The notes below the pieces were generated by a model. It did not search any database. It saw only the letters and a list, made by a program, of their open reading frames with translations, and was not told the origin of the DNA. From assembly GCF_910592395.1 (NCBI RefSeq), contig NC_088325.1, positions 12,156,109 through 12,220,108 on the forward strand: a stretch of DNA of 64,000 bases, in the 5' to 3' direction. A program made the translations under genes and the position numbers. The stretch's first letter is position 1. Each line of letters opens with the position of its first letter. Shown piece after piece: positions 34,900-48,029 of this stretch. This stretch comes from Lineus longissimus. Its lineage: Eukaryota > Nemertea > Pilidiophora > Heteronemertea > Lineidae.

Positions 34900-36022
34900 T
34901 AGCTCACCTCTTAGCAGAGGTGAGCTTATCCCATACCGTGGCGTCCGTCGTCCGTCGTCGTCGTCGTCGTCGTCGTCGTCCGTCGTCCGTTAGCAGGGCA
35001 CGTTTCGTAACTGTTAGAGCTATTGAGTTGAAACTTGGTACACATGTACCCTTATGTAATGACACCTGGGAGACCAAGTTTCGGTCCGATTCGTTTCATG
35101 GTTTGGCCACCAGGGGGCCAAACGTTAAAAGTGAAAATATGCAATATCTCCCTTAATAGTAGTCGGGAAATTTTGAAAAAAATATGGTAGGTACTTCTAG
35201 CAAAGGTGCATCATATATCCTCCGGGTTTTTGATTTGACCTCCTTTTCAAGGTCACAGAGGTCAAATGGTGTAAATTAGCCGTTAGGATGTAACGATGGC
35301 ACGTTTCTAAACTGCAATGACTATTGATACCAAATTTGGTACACATTTACCCCTTAGTCAGGTGATCTCAGGGACCAAAGTTTGGTCCAATATGATTCAC
35401 CACTTGACCACCAGGGGGCAAAATCCAAAAACCTTAAAAATGTGATAATTCCTTAACTTCTTGCCCGATTGCCACCAATTTGATATCATGGGTACATCTA
35501 ACCACCATACAGTATATGTCACACAGGTTTTTAATTTGACCTTCTTGTCAAGGTCACAGAGGTCAAATGGTGTAAATTCGCCGTCAGGCCGTAACTATGG
35601 CACGTTTCTTAACTGCAATGACTATTGATCACAAATTAAGTACACATGTACCCCTTGGTCAGGTGATCTCAGGTACCGAAGTTTGGTGCGATCTGATTTG
35701 CCGTTTGGCCTCCAGGGAGGGGGCCAAATCCTAAATTCTTCAAAATGCCATTATTCCTAGTAATGACTTGCCCGATTGGCACCAATTTTATATCATAGGT
35801 ACATCTGATTCTAACAACCATTCAATGTGTCACCCGGGTCTTCTTTGATTTGACCTACTTTTCAAGGTCACAGAGGTCGAATGTACTGTAAATTGGCCAT
35901 TTTGGGGAAATTGTAATTGCTTGGACCTACATCAAACCTAACACTACATGACACAAGACCATGCTCTTTATCCATCTTTCCTCCACATGAGGTGAGCACA
36001 ATGGCCCTGGCCATTTCATTTT
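34900..36022 (+). mobile_element. Interspersed repeat, copy 1: hairpin end, (CGT)n, three subrepeats
   Basis: Starts with a hairpin AGCTCACCTC-TTAGCA-GAGGTGAGCT (34901-34926). A (CGT)n run lies at about 34947-34990. Then come three diverged subrepeats of about 300 bp (starting near 34990, 35280 and 35580), each with GGCACGTTTC, a GGTACACAT-type word, a CAGGGGGC block and a TTTGACCT..TTTCAAGGTCACAGAGGTCAAA block. It ends GAGGTGAGCACAATGGCCC (35986-36003) plus TGGCCATTTCATTTTA. GCTCACCTC at the left and GAGGTGAGC (35989-35997) at the right act as terminal inverted repeats. No transposase is present. A family of this style is widespread in marine invertebrate genomes. Confidence 0.85.
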
Positions 36023-38657
36023 ATATCACTCGTAACAGTCTCAATTCTTCTTTTTCTATTCTGCATGTTCTAGACAAATTTCAACCAGTCGGAACCCATC
36101 TCAGAACCGATCTCAGAACAACCACTGTTCCTGAGTTCAGAGTACCATGACTGTTAAACTGTGATTCATGACTTCACTAATCAAACCTGCCACTCATAAG
36201 TGGCATTACCCGCTTCCTATATGCGTAGAATCACTTGTTGGTTTAGCGTGAACGTTAGCCGGTAAATTTATTGCGGGGCTAATTTCTCCGCTATGGATAC
36301 GGCTAGGGAGTCAATCAGTCATTCAACTAGTCCGGCTGATGCTTCTGTAAATTTTCAATTAATTCCTTGACGAAATGTCGGCAAAATGGCAACAGGGGGT
36401 TTAAGTTTTCTTCACGGGAGAGTGATAGATTAAGACAAATATTTGGTGAAAATTCACTGAAATAGGTTTTTGAAAAACCATTGTAGAAAAAAAGGGAATT
36501 GATTTTGCTCTGAGAAGACACACAATAGAATTACATGTATGAAGTGAGGGTGTTAAAATGCTACTGAGTCTACTTCACCGCAGCTAAAATCTTCATAAGA
36601 CTCTACTCTACCTGCTGAGAGAGCCTCTCTAGCCCAGGTCAGCATTCTGAGTTTGAGTCTAACATCAGTCTGGCAAACCTCAACGTCGACTTCTGAAAAA
36701 ATACCTGAAACAAATTTGGCAGCTCATCTTCATCTTCAATCTTCATTGATATTGCTCTTGTCCCTGCTGACAAATCCCCTCTAACCCAAGTCAAAATCTC
36801 TCTACAAATCTCTGAATGCTCCAAATCATCGACCGCCCTAATCTGCATCAACCTGAGTTCAAGCATGAAATAGTAAATACATATCACCAGACATCTCTGT
36901 AGACAAATTCAATGAGATTTTTCTCGATCAATCAGAAAATATGCAGCATTGCGTTACATCGCGTGGAGTGTGTGCATAAATAGCACATGTATGCTACGAA
37001 GCCACTGCCCCGAGGCTGGAAGATAATTTTCAAGCGGATAATTTTTAATAAACAGTTATGAAAAGCATACATTTATGAGAATTTTATCAATGATTTTTTT
37101 GCGTACGTTTTCATATTATTGGTTTTGGGTTTTGATTTTGCTTCAGCTTCTTTATGACCTTTTGGTATTTATGATTATGTTTTCAGCTTTGAATCATTAA
37201 CATGAATAATTTTCTTTCCCAAATCTGCTGAGCTTGGTTGTGTGAAACTAAATAAAAACCTGCTTGCATACTCAAACATGTTGAAGTGTTCCTACCATGA
37301 CAATGCAGACAATGGACATGATGAAATTCAACCAGCACTATGAATGAAATGTAATGTAATAAATTCTGTGTTTGATCCCAGTTGTGATCTTGTTTGATAC
37401 TGCCAGATGAAAGTGTGAACATATTTAGATAGGATATGTCAAATACTTGAAGAAAGTGGGTTATTGTGCTGACATCCCATAACAAATGAGGCCCAGCCTG
37501 ATTCCAATGAGTAACTTCAGCCCAATCCCAATGCAATCCATTGCTTGTCCTTCTTAAGCATGTTAAGTCAGGCCTGCAGCCCAAATCCCAACATTGACAA
37601 GACTGACCAATTTAGGCCCATCGCAACATCCTAAAGAGGACCATTGTTTAATCCTTTCCTCCCCGTCTGAAAATTGTTTGGAATGTGACTTATAAGTTTG
37701 GGGTTCCATTGGTACAAACTCTGCTCAAAGGTCCATCCAGTGTTGTCACATTCTCCAACCATAGTCAGGGAGCTTGTTGTCATCACACTTGAGACACATA
37801 CACGTTCACTTGAATACAGGTTTCAGATCCCTGAGGGCCAGTAGCTTGCACTTGACTGATATACAAGATAAATGCCATCGGGGAGCTAAACCATTGGGTT
37901 TATTAAGTCCTGATCGATTTATTTGCCCCTGGTATGAACTACTTGTACACTTTTAGAGAGTTCTAGAAAATTTAAGTTCCACAAATTAAGTTACGTCATG
38001 AATATAAATCTAATGTTGACATTTTGTTGTATGCATGGTTGATTTTATTGATGATTGATGATAAAAGGCGGGGGCCTTCTCTTCTACATGAGCAACAGTC
38101 AAACTAGTAAATCAAACTCAGAGGTAACTTGTGTTGCAAAGTCACATTTAACATGCTGAGGTCCTTGAGCTTGGATGTGCTTGATAAATTGTGCAGTGTA
38201 AATCATGCTAATTGAGTAATCATCCAAATCACTTGTCATTTCAAGTGGTAAATCATTACGGTTTTGATTAGAAATCGAATGATGATTGGCTTCCTCTTAG
38301 TTTATTGGTTGAATCTTTCTTAACTCAATGTCGAGCTGAACGATTTTTGAATTCTAAAGGGGAAGCACTGATTCAAGCTGGTGCAGTCATCGATTATTAC
38401 TAGATGATATATGGGTGAATTGATAGAGTGTTAGACTCCTAGGAGATTTCATTCTGTATCAAACATGTTAAAGAAATGTTGTTCAAATAACCTTTGTTCT
38501 GATTTTGAAAGTGGTTCATTTGCAGGATGGAGTATGACGATTCACGGGCGAAGCATCCTTGTGCCAAAGAAATGTATGGCAAGGGTTGTTTTTTAGTTGG
38601 CAAAGTGGAGCTACACTAAAGAAATGAAGGTTTTTGAGGTTTTGGAAATGTTATTGG
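36023..38657. other. Noncoding stretch, no gene called
   Basis: The longest unexplained open frame is 133 codons on minus at 37183-37584. It lacks an ATG-led start and protein-like composition and is within chance for this amount of sequence. Confidence 0.5.
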
Positions 38658-38743
38658 GTTTTTAGCCAACATGAATATGTTCCCCGTAGAGAAGTTTTTC
38701 ACCAAAGACCTCTACGGTGTGCCTTTATGTGTCGGCTAAAAAC
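38658..38743 (+). ncRNA. 86-nt imperfect hairpin, pre-miRNA-like (candidate)
   Basis: The terminal stem GTTTTTAGCC (38658-38667) pairs perfectly with GGCTAAAAAC (38734-38743). An inner stem CCGTAGAG (38684-38691) pairs with CTCTACGG (38710-38717), leaving an 18-nt loop. The 16 bases between the stems on each side face each other with about 10 of 16 pairs (including wobbles) and no length difference, giving about 28 pairs of 34. Size and symmetry are those of a miRNA precursor. No known miRNA seed is recognised and a small palindromic element is the alternative. Strand is arbitrary. Confidence 0.4.
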
Positions 38744-40870
38744 GTTTTAAGGTTTTTTTAGAAGCTCCAAAAAACCTTATTCATGCCATCGGGAGCTTGG
38801 ATGACAATGTGTATGCTCTGTACACTGAGATCGACCAAACCAACCTTGTTCAGCAAAATATATCCGACTAACCCCTAGGGTGCAATGAACCTTCAAAATA
38901 TGTCTTGTCACTTCCAATATTTAATCAGCTCGACATGTTATCGACTGAACGAACTGCTCAATTGAATTAAAACAGTCGCAAAGAACAGTCCCATGTGGGA
39001 GTACTACATGTCAAAATGCCATGTTGAATCAAAGCGTTTTAATGGATTTATGCAGGGAATTAAAAAAACACAACTTTGGTCAGACCAGTGCGAGACTCCT
39101 GGTCCTTCATGTTGGGGTTGGTGATGTGTAGGGCTAAACTACTACCCTGCTATTATATATATATATGTAAAAAGCACCACAACTACAGAAACATGGAACA
39201 TGGAACATGGAACATTTCAAAGAAAAACTCATCTGCAGAATTGAGGCAGCAGCACAAGTCCATATGAGGCAGAGGAAGACTGTTGACAACCTATTTCCAG
39301 ATGATGCCGACTGGTAAAAATTGGTCATACATGTGACAATTTACTCGACAGCATTTTGTCATCTTCATCAAAGAAGACACCCTCGCATGGAAGGGTTAAA
39401 GGGCTAATGGTTACTAAAATCTCTCGGGGCACTAAACCATGCTAATAAGTCCCTGGGACAAAAACGTTCTGTCTGATGTTTTATTTGCTTGGTCATTCCA
39501 GGAAGTTGATCGTTTGTACCTCAGAAGACCAAGCACCGTGTTTCTTCTCAAAGCTGTCGATGCCTTTTATCTCGGTAGATATTGCCTTGTGGGGGGAACA
39601 CATACTTCCTGTGACAGATGTGAAGTTCTTTTGTCCAGTTTCTTTTAAATGCGACTGGTTTGTTCGTCTGCCGATTAGAGATGAGCTTGATGAAACACAC
39701 TGTTCCGAAGAAAAAACTAATTCAAACAAGTTTTCGTTATAAAGATGCATGGTGTGTAGTTGTTATAACTGCCAGTAGAGGAATTTCGTAATAATGCAGA
39801 CCAAACTTGAACGACATTGACCGAGTTGGTGCTTAATCCGGAGTTGACATGTATGTATATCTCCAATGCAGTGTTTGCTGAACCTGGTTGACGGTGATTG
39901 AGACACCGGTGCAAATATCATAACGGTATATTTCTTTTGCTTGATACATGCATCTACATGCTCATTCAGGTCTGGCAGTTTGTCCGAAGAGAATGCTCAC
40001 AGGGACCTGAAACTTTCAGGTCCTCAAACCTTCTTCAACCGTCCTGTTTATTGGCAGTTAAACCAAACCAATGTATTCAAACTACCGGTGTGGTCATCCA
40101 CACATATCACTACACCAGTTATTAAATATGATTCTGTCCTTGCATTAGCCAGCGCCCAGGAGCAACAATTTTCACGAGAGTGCTCGGGGACCGGGCGGAT
40201 GCATCCAGCTTTGTGCAGCGGGGAAAATTGGACTAATTTCATTGCCAGGCTCAAAGGGATAGTGAGAAAAATGATGTGGAGATGGTTATTGAATTTTGCT
40301 GAGTGTGGCGTATCTGTGATATAGGAGGGCGATGGAGTTGGGATTTTGAATGCAGTTTGTGAGGTGATTGTATCATTGTTTGATGCTGGGGCTGTTTATC
40401 ACCAGAGTGCACCATTGGTAAAAAGAGGCGATGGATATTATAGGTTGAAGCTTTCCAAATCCCAATCCCCGTTAAAAACCTTTAGTTTCAGATTACTGCT
40501 TCTTCAGCTCACAATGACTAAGCAACAGTTGAGCTATTTGCCTGTGGCTAAATATCGCCTTCTGACTATTGTAAAAAAATAATGACCTTGGTCTCTACGT
40601 TATCTCCAGAAAAGTGACGAGCTTACGACATGTCATTTTAAACATCAACGCTACAAAATCAATACTCTGCTTGAATCTCAACAAAGTTAACCCCACCAGA
40701 TAAACATCATAAACAACACTTTGTGATACATGTAGATAATTCTGTTTGCAGTTGTGCCTCCAGTTAAATATCTGCTTTGCAACATCACAATTAAATATTG
40801 ATACTGGTTCAATGTAGTTCATTCACATATTGCCATATCAAAGGTCTAGACTTTGACAATTCTAGAAAAA
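38744..40870. other. Noncoding; short microsatellites
   Basis: A (TA)n run lies at about 39153-39166 and three ATGGAAC units at about 39192-39214. Open frames at 39439-39750 and 39898-40324 on both strands have no splice support or recognisable product. Confidence 0.45.
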
Positions 40871-41250
40871 TTAGTATTGATCTACTTTGTCAGTCTTCTT
40901 GAACCTTTTAGAAATTTTTGTGGAGGTGTTTAATGCGAGCTTCGAGCTAGGCTTTGTGATTGATTCTGTCAGCCAAGGAGGTTTCCATGTTGTAAGAATC
41001 GATAGCCTCATCCTAACTGTTATGAATAAACTGGTGATTATCACCAGGAGTGGTGTCAAATAGCCAATACTTAAATGTACAGAATCAGGGGATTCGATCA
41101 AGTGCTCAGGGGATGTATGAGGGGAGGAAGGGGATACCTCCCCCTGTGTTCCGTTATATATAATTCCCGTCCCTTGTCTGCAATTAGCAGAAGCATCTGT
41201 TTTGTTCCATATGAGTGAACCACTAAAATTGATATTTTGCCTCGTCAACC
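40871..41250 (-). CDS. Terminal exon candidate of a single-pass membrane protein
   Basis: On minus, an acceptor (TATTATATTTGCAG) opens 380 nt in one frame (two-base overhang, 125 codons and TAA). The first part is polar with two N-glycosylation sequons (NKT in FSGSLIWNKTDASANC, NGT in IIYNGTQGEV), then a Ser/Pro-rich stalk (VSPSSPHTSPEHLIESP). A hydrophobic segment GYLTPLLVIITSLFITV follows, with RMR right after it. The remaining roughly 50 residues are basic and end FKKTDKVDQY. This order (glycosylated ectodomain, stalk, membrane span, basic tail) is that of a type I receptor-like C-terminus. Domain family not recognised, and upstream exons were not identified. Length and feature order make chance less likely than for other frames here. 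Confidence 0.45.
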
Positions 41251-43116
41251 CTGCAAATATAATAGTATTGCCCTATGCATAGTTTCAAGGTCGAAGTATC
41301 AGCCTTGCCGATTTCAGATAATCGTATCCCCACGCGAAGATGCGCTAAGGTTAAAATCAATAGTCTCTTCGTGTCGCGAGGTATTTATGGGATAAAAAGC
41401 GATTATTCTGCCTTAGTGGTGTCGAGTAACCAATATTTCAACAGAAAGCATCTCCTTCAGGTGTGTGCTCTGGAGATTAGTAAAAAGATGGACACATTTT
41501 ACAGGATGCATTGTACACAGATCGATCGTTCTATCAACATAATCAAGAGCAAGAAGCGACAAGGTGGTTAGGCCATCTTCTGATCCAAAGCCAAAAGTGT
41601 ATCCATATAAGTTAGAAGAATGTCCTTATAGGTCCAGGTGAAACCTCCCATAGTGGCTGGAACTTTCAGAGAGGAACTTTACTGTAGTAGGAGTGTCGAT
41701 ACCAGACCTCTGATATGCCTGCTCCAGTTAAGTCAATGCAGAATCTCTCTTGAAACCGGACAAGGTCTGGCACCAATATTATGTCACCCCAATATTACAA
41801 AAAAGGTCTTCCTTCATCACACACGGATAAAATGTAGTTCGCCTTATCTTTGAAGCCATATATCTAAGTTAGTTATAGTGGAGAGTGCCTTTTAGGTCAA
41901 AGAATAACCTTTTAGACTGAAAATCTAATCTCCAGCGGTTCTCTTTCATCATCCATGGATCAACTGTAGACCAAGCTTGTGTGACCGTGCAACTCCACAA
42001 GGGATCACGAAGAGGATATCATAATGCACATACATGTGTACAGATGATAGATCTATTGTTTACCTAGGAGGCCATTATCACATTTGCTCAGGGGACAGAT
42101 ATTATTATTATATTCTACCGAGAAAGCACTGTTGATCCAAGCAGGTTTGATGGATTTTGTCATGAATTATCTGTTTTCTCTGTGATATTTTAAATTAATC
42201 TTCAAGAATGCTATCACGATTTTGAATCTGATCACAACTATGACCAGGGCCTAGTTGTTGAAAATCAAGTTTTGTCTCTTTTTTGTTGGTTAACCAACCT
42301 CATTTGGAAGGGTGTTCTCTATTCATCATGTTTATCAAATCAAGCTGAACCACAAACATGTACATGATTGTATGCAAATGCATCAAGAACAAGAATGGAA
42401 ACATGCTCATCAGTAGTAAATCATATCAAAATCACTTCATGCAAAAGCATTAAAAACAGGTTACAACATTTCACAAGGATAAAAAGCTGCAATTACTTAG
42501 TATACTGTCACGATTTAAGGTGCATGACAACTGACCTGACGTACCCAACCTCTTCATCCTATCTTTATCAGGAAGGATGGAATATCATCATGATCCAGGG
42601 TGCAGTTGCTTCCCGTCAACATGATGTGACAGAATAAACTGTCATGTTACACACCTGATAATGGGATGTCTTGATTCAATTTTACCTCTCATCATGACAC
42701 CTCTCTATTAGGGACAGTACCGATAATGTGCTTGACAGAGCAGTTCTACTGTATATGTTACAATGTCTTACTTGACATCCAACAAAAGCTGTTCAGGCAT
42801 GTCATCCCTCTGGCTCGTCTTCTAAGACAATCTGATATTAGAAATAGTCACACATTATTGTCCCTCTTGTTTCCTGTCAAGGGCACTCTCCAATGAGGAT
42901 TCGATATCGACTGCTTCCCAGCATGTGGTGTCTGCTTCCCTACTAGAAATATCACAGCTGAGAAATTTATCCGTGACTACGATGGTTGCTAAAAATGTCG
43001 ATGGAATATCATGCTTCTCGAGGTAGATTCTGAGACAATGGGTATGGTATCTAAGACTAGCACGCAGGTATATCTATTGTTTGTCAAATTCAATGTACAG
43101 CCTTGTATTGACTTTT
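41251..43116. other. No gene called; one ATG frame of 98 codons
   Basis: Plus 41275-41571 is an ATG frame (MHSFKVEVSALPISDNR...) directly upstream of and opposite to the 40871-41250 exon. It has no recognisable features and may be chance. Nothing else is supported. Confidence 0.4.
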
Positions 43117-43168
43117 TAGCTCACCTCTTAGCAGAGGTGAGCTTATCCCATACCGTGGCGTCCGTCGT

Positions 43169-43231
<63 letters not shown>

Positions 43232-44299
43232 GCGTCGTCGTCGTCGTCGTCGTCGTCCGTCGTCCGTTAGCAGGGCACGTTTCGTAACTGTTAGAGCTAT
43301 TGAGTTGAAACTTGGTACACATGTACCCTTATGTAATGACACCTGGGAGACCAAGTTTCGGTCCGATTCGTTTCATGGTTTGGCCACCAGGGGGCCAAAC
43401 GTTAAAAGTGAAAATATGCAATATCTCCCTCAATAGTAGTCGGGAAATTTTGAAAAAAATATGGTAGGTACTTCTAGCAAAGGTGCATCATATATCCTCC
43501 GGGTTTTTGATTTGACCTCCTTTTCAAGGTCACAGAGGTCAAATGGTGTAAATTGGCCGTTAGGATGTAACGATGGCACGTTTCTAAACTGCAATGACTA
43601 TTGATACCAAATTTGGTACACATTTACCCCTTAGTCAGCTGATCTCAGGGACCGAAGTTTGGTCCAATATGATTCACCACTTGACCACCAGGGGGCAAAA
43701 TCCAAAAACCTTAAAAATGTGATTATTCCTTAACTTCTTGCCCGATTGCCACCAATTTGATATCATGGGTACATCTAACCACCATACAGTATATATCACA
43801 CAGGTTTTTAATTTGACCTTCTTGTCAAGGTCACAGACGTCAAATGGCGTAAATTCGCCGTCAGGCCGTAACAATGGCACGTTTCTTAACTGCAATGACT
43901 ATTGATCACAAATTAAGTACACATGTACCCCTTGGTCAGGTGATCTCAGGTACTGAAGTTTGGTGCGATCTGATTTGCCGTTTGGCCTCCAGGGAGGGGG
44001 CCAAATCCTAAATTCTTCAAAATGCCATTATTCCTAGTAATGACTTGCCCGATTGGCACCAATTTTATATCATAGGTACATCTAATTCTAACAACCATTC
44101 AATGTGTCACCCGGGTCTTCTTTGATTTGACCTACTTTTCAAGGTCACAGAGGTCGAATGTACTGTAAATTGGCCATTTTGGGGAAATTGTAATTGCTTG
44201 GACCTACATCAAACCTAACACTACATGACACAAGACCATGCTCTTTATCCATCTTTCCTCCACATGAGGTGAGCACAATGGCCCTGGCCATTTCATTTT
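43117..44299 (+). mobile_element. Interspersed repeat, copy 2, with expanded (CGT)n
   Basis: Same architecture and ends as the copy at 34900-36022, with about ten single-base differences seen by eye over about 1.05 kb. The (CGT)n run is much longer (about 43160-43262, with one GGCGTC interruption), which accounts for the greater length. The right end GAGGTGAGCACAATGGCCC is preserved at about 44266-44284. The near identity implies recent spread. The Arg-rich and other frames inside it are repeat shadows. Confidence 0.85.
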
Positions 44300-47200
44300 A
44301 ACCTGTGAGTGTTGTCGGCTAAAGAGTTCATATGCAGAAGCAACTGAGTTTGCTTTTCTGCTGTGGCTGATGGCTTTTGCATTAAAAGTGAAGTCTAATT
44401 AGTTGAGTTTCAATAGGAGTTCGCAGCTTTGCAATGAAACGCTATGGTATACAGATTGGGGGTAATGTGAGTTTCATTTTACCAACGTCATCCAAATTTC
44501 TTTTCAGAATGGCCTCTTTATATGTCGTGGTCTTCGACCTTCGTGTTTGCATCATTTGGCCCGGCACCTCCATCTTTATCTCGCTTAGGAATTAAGACAA
44601 TCGTTCGAATGTTCACCCCATTGAATTGTGGTTTATCCAGCCCCAGCATTCCAATCCAACATGTCTAAGCATAGACACTCGGGTAAAGGAACCCCTCCAG
44701 AAAATCACTTCCTATATTAACAGAGGTCAGCCTACTGGACTTGACAGAGTTAATGCTCTATCTGAGACAGTAGAACATGAGACATCAGTCTCTATTGTTT
44801 CCTGTCAGCACCAGTGACTAGTGGTATTTGTCATATTGACATTTTCCCAGCTGTCCCATGTCGATTTCGTCTGCTATAATATTAGGTTGCTATTGAAGAT
44901 ATCTGTACTTTTATTTGTGGAAGAGACATTTCAAAATGTCAGTTATGTCTAGGTTTGCTGTCAACGAGACTGCTGGACATGATTGTTCTCTCTTAGTTAA
45001 ATGGCAGAGTTTAGATGGGAAACTTAAAAGTGCATGGAGCGACAAGAATTCTTGTTACTATCAATATTTGCAGCAAGCATCGGCAACAAGAATGGAATTG
45101 AAATTGTTGTTATTTAAAGGGCAAAAGCTAAAGATGCTGAAATAGTGTTCAGCATCACCCTCCACTTTGTACTTAAAAAAATATACATGTACTCCAAATA
45201 ACTCTTACCATTGTGTTTGTTGAAGCCTTTCTTTTGTTTGCGGCTGAAACAGTTATCACCTTTACAAAGGTACGAGGCCGTTGTTCATCGATTCTGCACA
45301 TAGCACTCCTGTGTAAGTCATTCCAGGCTGAAAATACAACAACACCTAAAAAGCTATTGTTTATCAACAGAAAGGTAATAATTATATATATATTGGATTC
45401 CAGTATGAACACACCCAAGTATCTCTTGTGTCAAAAGGAAGGTAGACTTCATGAATGAACATCAACTGATGGAAAAAAAACTCAACTGCTTTGTTCCCCT
45501 TGGACAGGATGGGCAGTCAAGATTGTTGCCAGGATTCTGTTTCAATGAATATAGTTTTTTCAATAATATTGACTATAACAAAATGATACAAGAATTAGAA
45601 AAATAATTTTGATGCAGTTGATGTAAATGATGGTATGCATATGCTCTACAGAGGGTTGCCCGTGGTACCTGATATATTTGGTTGGTTGTTGATGCAAGAG
45701 GTATATTTGCACATGATGATGCCATGTCCCTCTCTCTCATGTTGTGAATCCGTCACTGCATTCAGTGCCTTTTCCCTGACGGAGTGAAGCTAATGGCCAT
45801 TGCAGACTAGCGAAGGAAGTCCAGGAACTGGGAGTTTTCTCTACTCTTTCTCTGTGGCATGCCTCCCCTTCTTGGATGTATGTTCATTCAAGTTCTATTG
45901 TACAATGTAGTACTCCTCAATAGCTACATCAGACACAGCTTTCAAAGATTTCGGTAACACATTTTTCACAGTTAAATATTGAAGTGTGAAATAAAAGCAG
46001 TGGTTGAAATTCACTTCTTGAAAATCGCCCTAAGCCACTTTTTGCAGTATTTGGAAGTGCCTTGATGAACAATTCGACTTTGAGCAAAAATGCACATTAA
46101 AGAAAGAAAAAGAAGATGCTTCATTGAGATAAACATTAATTGGCAATTAAAGCTGATCTTAATTGTTGGCATATGCATGAATTCAGCCTAAATCCTCGCA
46201 ATATATTACTTGTTTGATTGCATTTTCAATTAGTTTCTGAATTTCTTAAATTTCTGTTGGGTACAATTTATGAGGTTTTTCAAATGATGCTACACACAAA
46301 GGGTTGAAAGTCTGTGTCAGTCTAAGCTGGAAACGATTCCACAGTCTGCAATATAGTCAACTGTAAACTTATTCATAGTTAACCTACATGAAGTTAAAGT
46401 ACTTTGTATTAGAAATATTGGAGTGTAGTTACAGGGATCAGACACTAAGCTGGAACCAGCCAGACCTATAAATTTTTTAATGACAAGGTATAGTGTAACT
46501 GCGAAACATTCTCGATATCTAAGCATAAATGGGTATGTTGTTTGTAATTAAATAGAAATGGAGTTAAACACATGCCTGAGTGCAGTTATCATGCATGCAC
46601 CTTTTCTGACACTTGGTATATATAGTTTTAGGACCTTTTGCTAGCTTAGTCAACATGATAAACTAGCTTTGTCAACATGCTAAACTGAAAAGTATCAGGA
46701 GGTATTTGAAATCTTGTCATGGAAGCCTGGAATTTCTATGAAAGTTGACACTTGGAGATAATTTTAGCTAAAGTGACTTTCAAAGCCGGCATAAAGCCTT
46801 AGGGCATATATTGCTGCATTTGAATCAAAGTGAAAATATATCTGCATGTTGAAGAATTCCTTTGAAATTGAAGTGTCTATGCATATGACTTTTTAAAAAT
46901 TGCGAGTTTACTTCAAACTGACCTTCATGTTAAATTATATGCTTTTGATCCTATTTCAGATATCTGCTCTGTTATTAATTTTCAACTATTACAAGAACAC
47001 CTCTGGCAATATTTGACCGCTAGCACAAAGTCAGAATTGTGTATGCAAGTCAAAGGGAATGAGCTAATGCAAACCAGAGCATCATTGAAATGAAATCTTG
47101 TAGCTGGCAGTGCATGACTGTTGCAAGTTTCTTTCAAACACTACTCGTACTTGCCTGGATATCTTTCCATCCAATTTTAAAATGTGAATGAGAAATGTGA

Positions 47201-48029
47201 TATGTGAATACACCGAGTGTAAAAAACTCTAAGACATCAAAGGGGTTTAACACCAACTGCGTCAAAGCAAAGAGGTAGCAGTTGTTTTCCTCGAAGCATA
47301 ACTTGTTTGTTGCAACTTTGTTCAAGAGATTTTGAACTTTGATTATACCGAATGTCCACAAATACAAATTGTTTCACCATTTCAAATGGGCTTCTCTGTG
47401 TCTTTGGCAGTAAAGTGTCATTTTTCAGAGCCTGCCAACCCTTTTGTGGGGAATACATCAAAAGCATTAAAAAATCAAAAACACGTTTTAATCAAAGTTT
47501 CTTTTATCAATCTAAAATGTTTGTGATATTATAAGAAATTTTCTTTTGACATGACCAGAGTAGGGATTTGTCTCAATATCTCACTCATGTCAATTAGAAA
47601 AAGTTTGTGACACCACCAAATCCTTAGCACTTGGATCTTACATTGTCTAAAGAGAAAAGGAATCACTAACATGTCTTAGAGAACACCCTCTTCTATCTAC
47701 CATTGATATCTGATAAGGGTATTTATAATCAAAGGAGTTCACATCCCTGCCTACGCAACACAGACTACAACTTTGAGAAAAACAGACTTCAAAGCGACAG
47801 GGTTAATGCTGTCGGAACTTTTGCTCGTTACTCATCTCTCATTATCACCTGATAAAAAAAGGGTCCGTCTTTGCCATCAATTACGGCAGTCATCTCATCA
47901 TCCTATTTGTGTCGTTCTTAGGGATATGATTACAAAGCTATTGCCGAAAGGTTTAGTAAGATGCAAGATGCTGTCGTGGAAGTAATGTCATGTTGCAACC
48001 TGGTTGCCTTGGAGGGGCCGGGTGAAGAA
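44300..48029. other. Noncoding; minor tandem repeat
   Basis: Two 22-bp units CTAGCTT(A/T)GTCAACATG(A/C)TAAA lie head to tail at 46641-46684. Several 60-80 codon frames occur but none has paired splice support or a recognisable product. Confidence 0.5.

Noticed and set aside
37183-37584. 133-codon open frame on minus as a gene
   Set aside because: Not ATG-led, no recognisable motif. Several frames of this length are expected by chance in six frames of 64 kb.
43121-43436. Arg-rich proteins encoded in both directions across (CGT)n at 34.9, 43.1 and 63.8 kb
   Set aside because: The frames are translations of the (CGT)n microsatellite and flanking mobile repeat, identical in every copy of the repeat.
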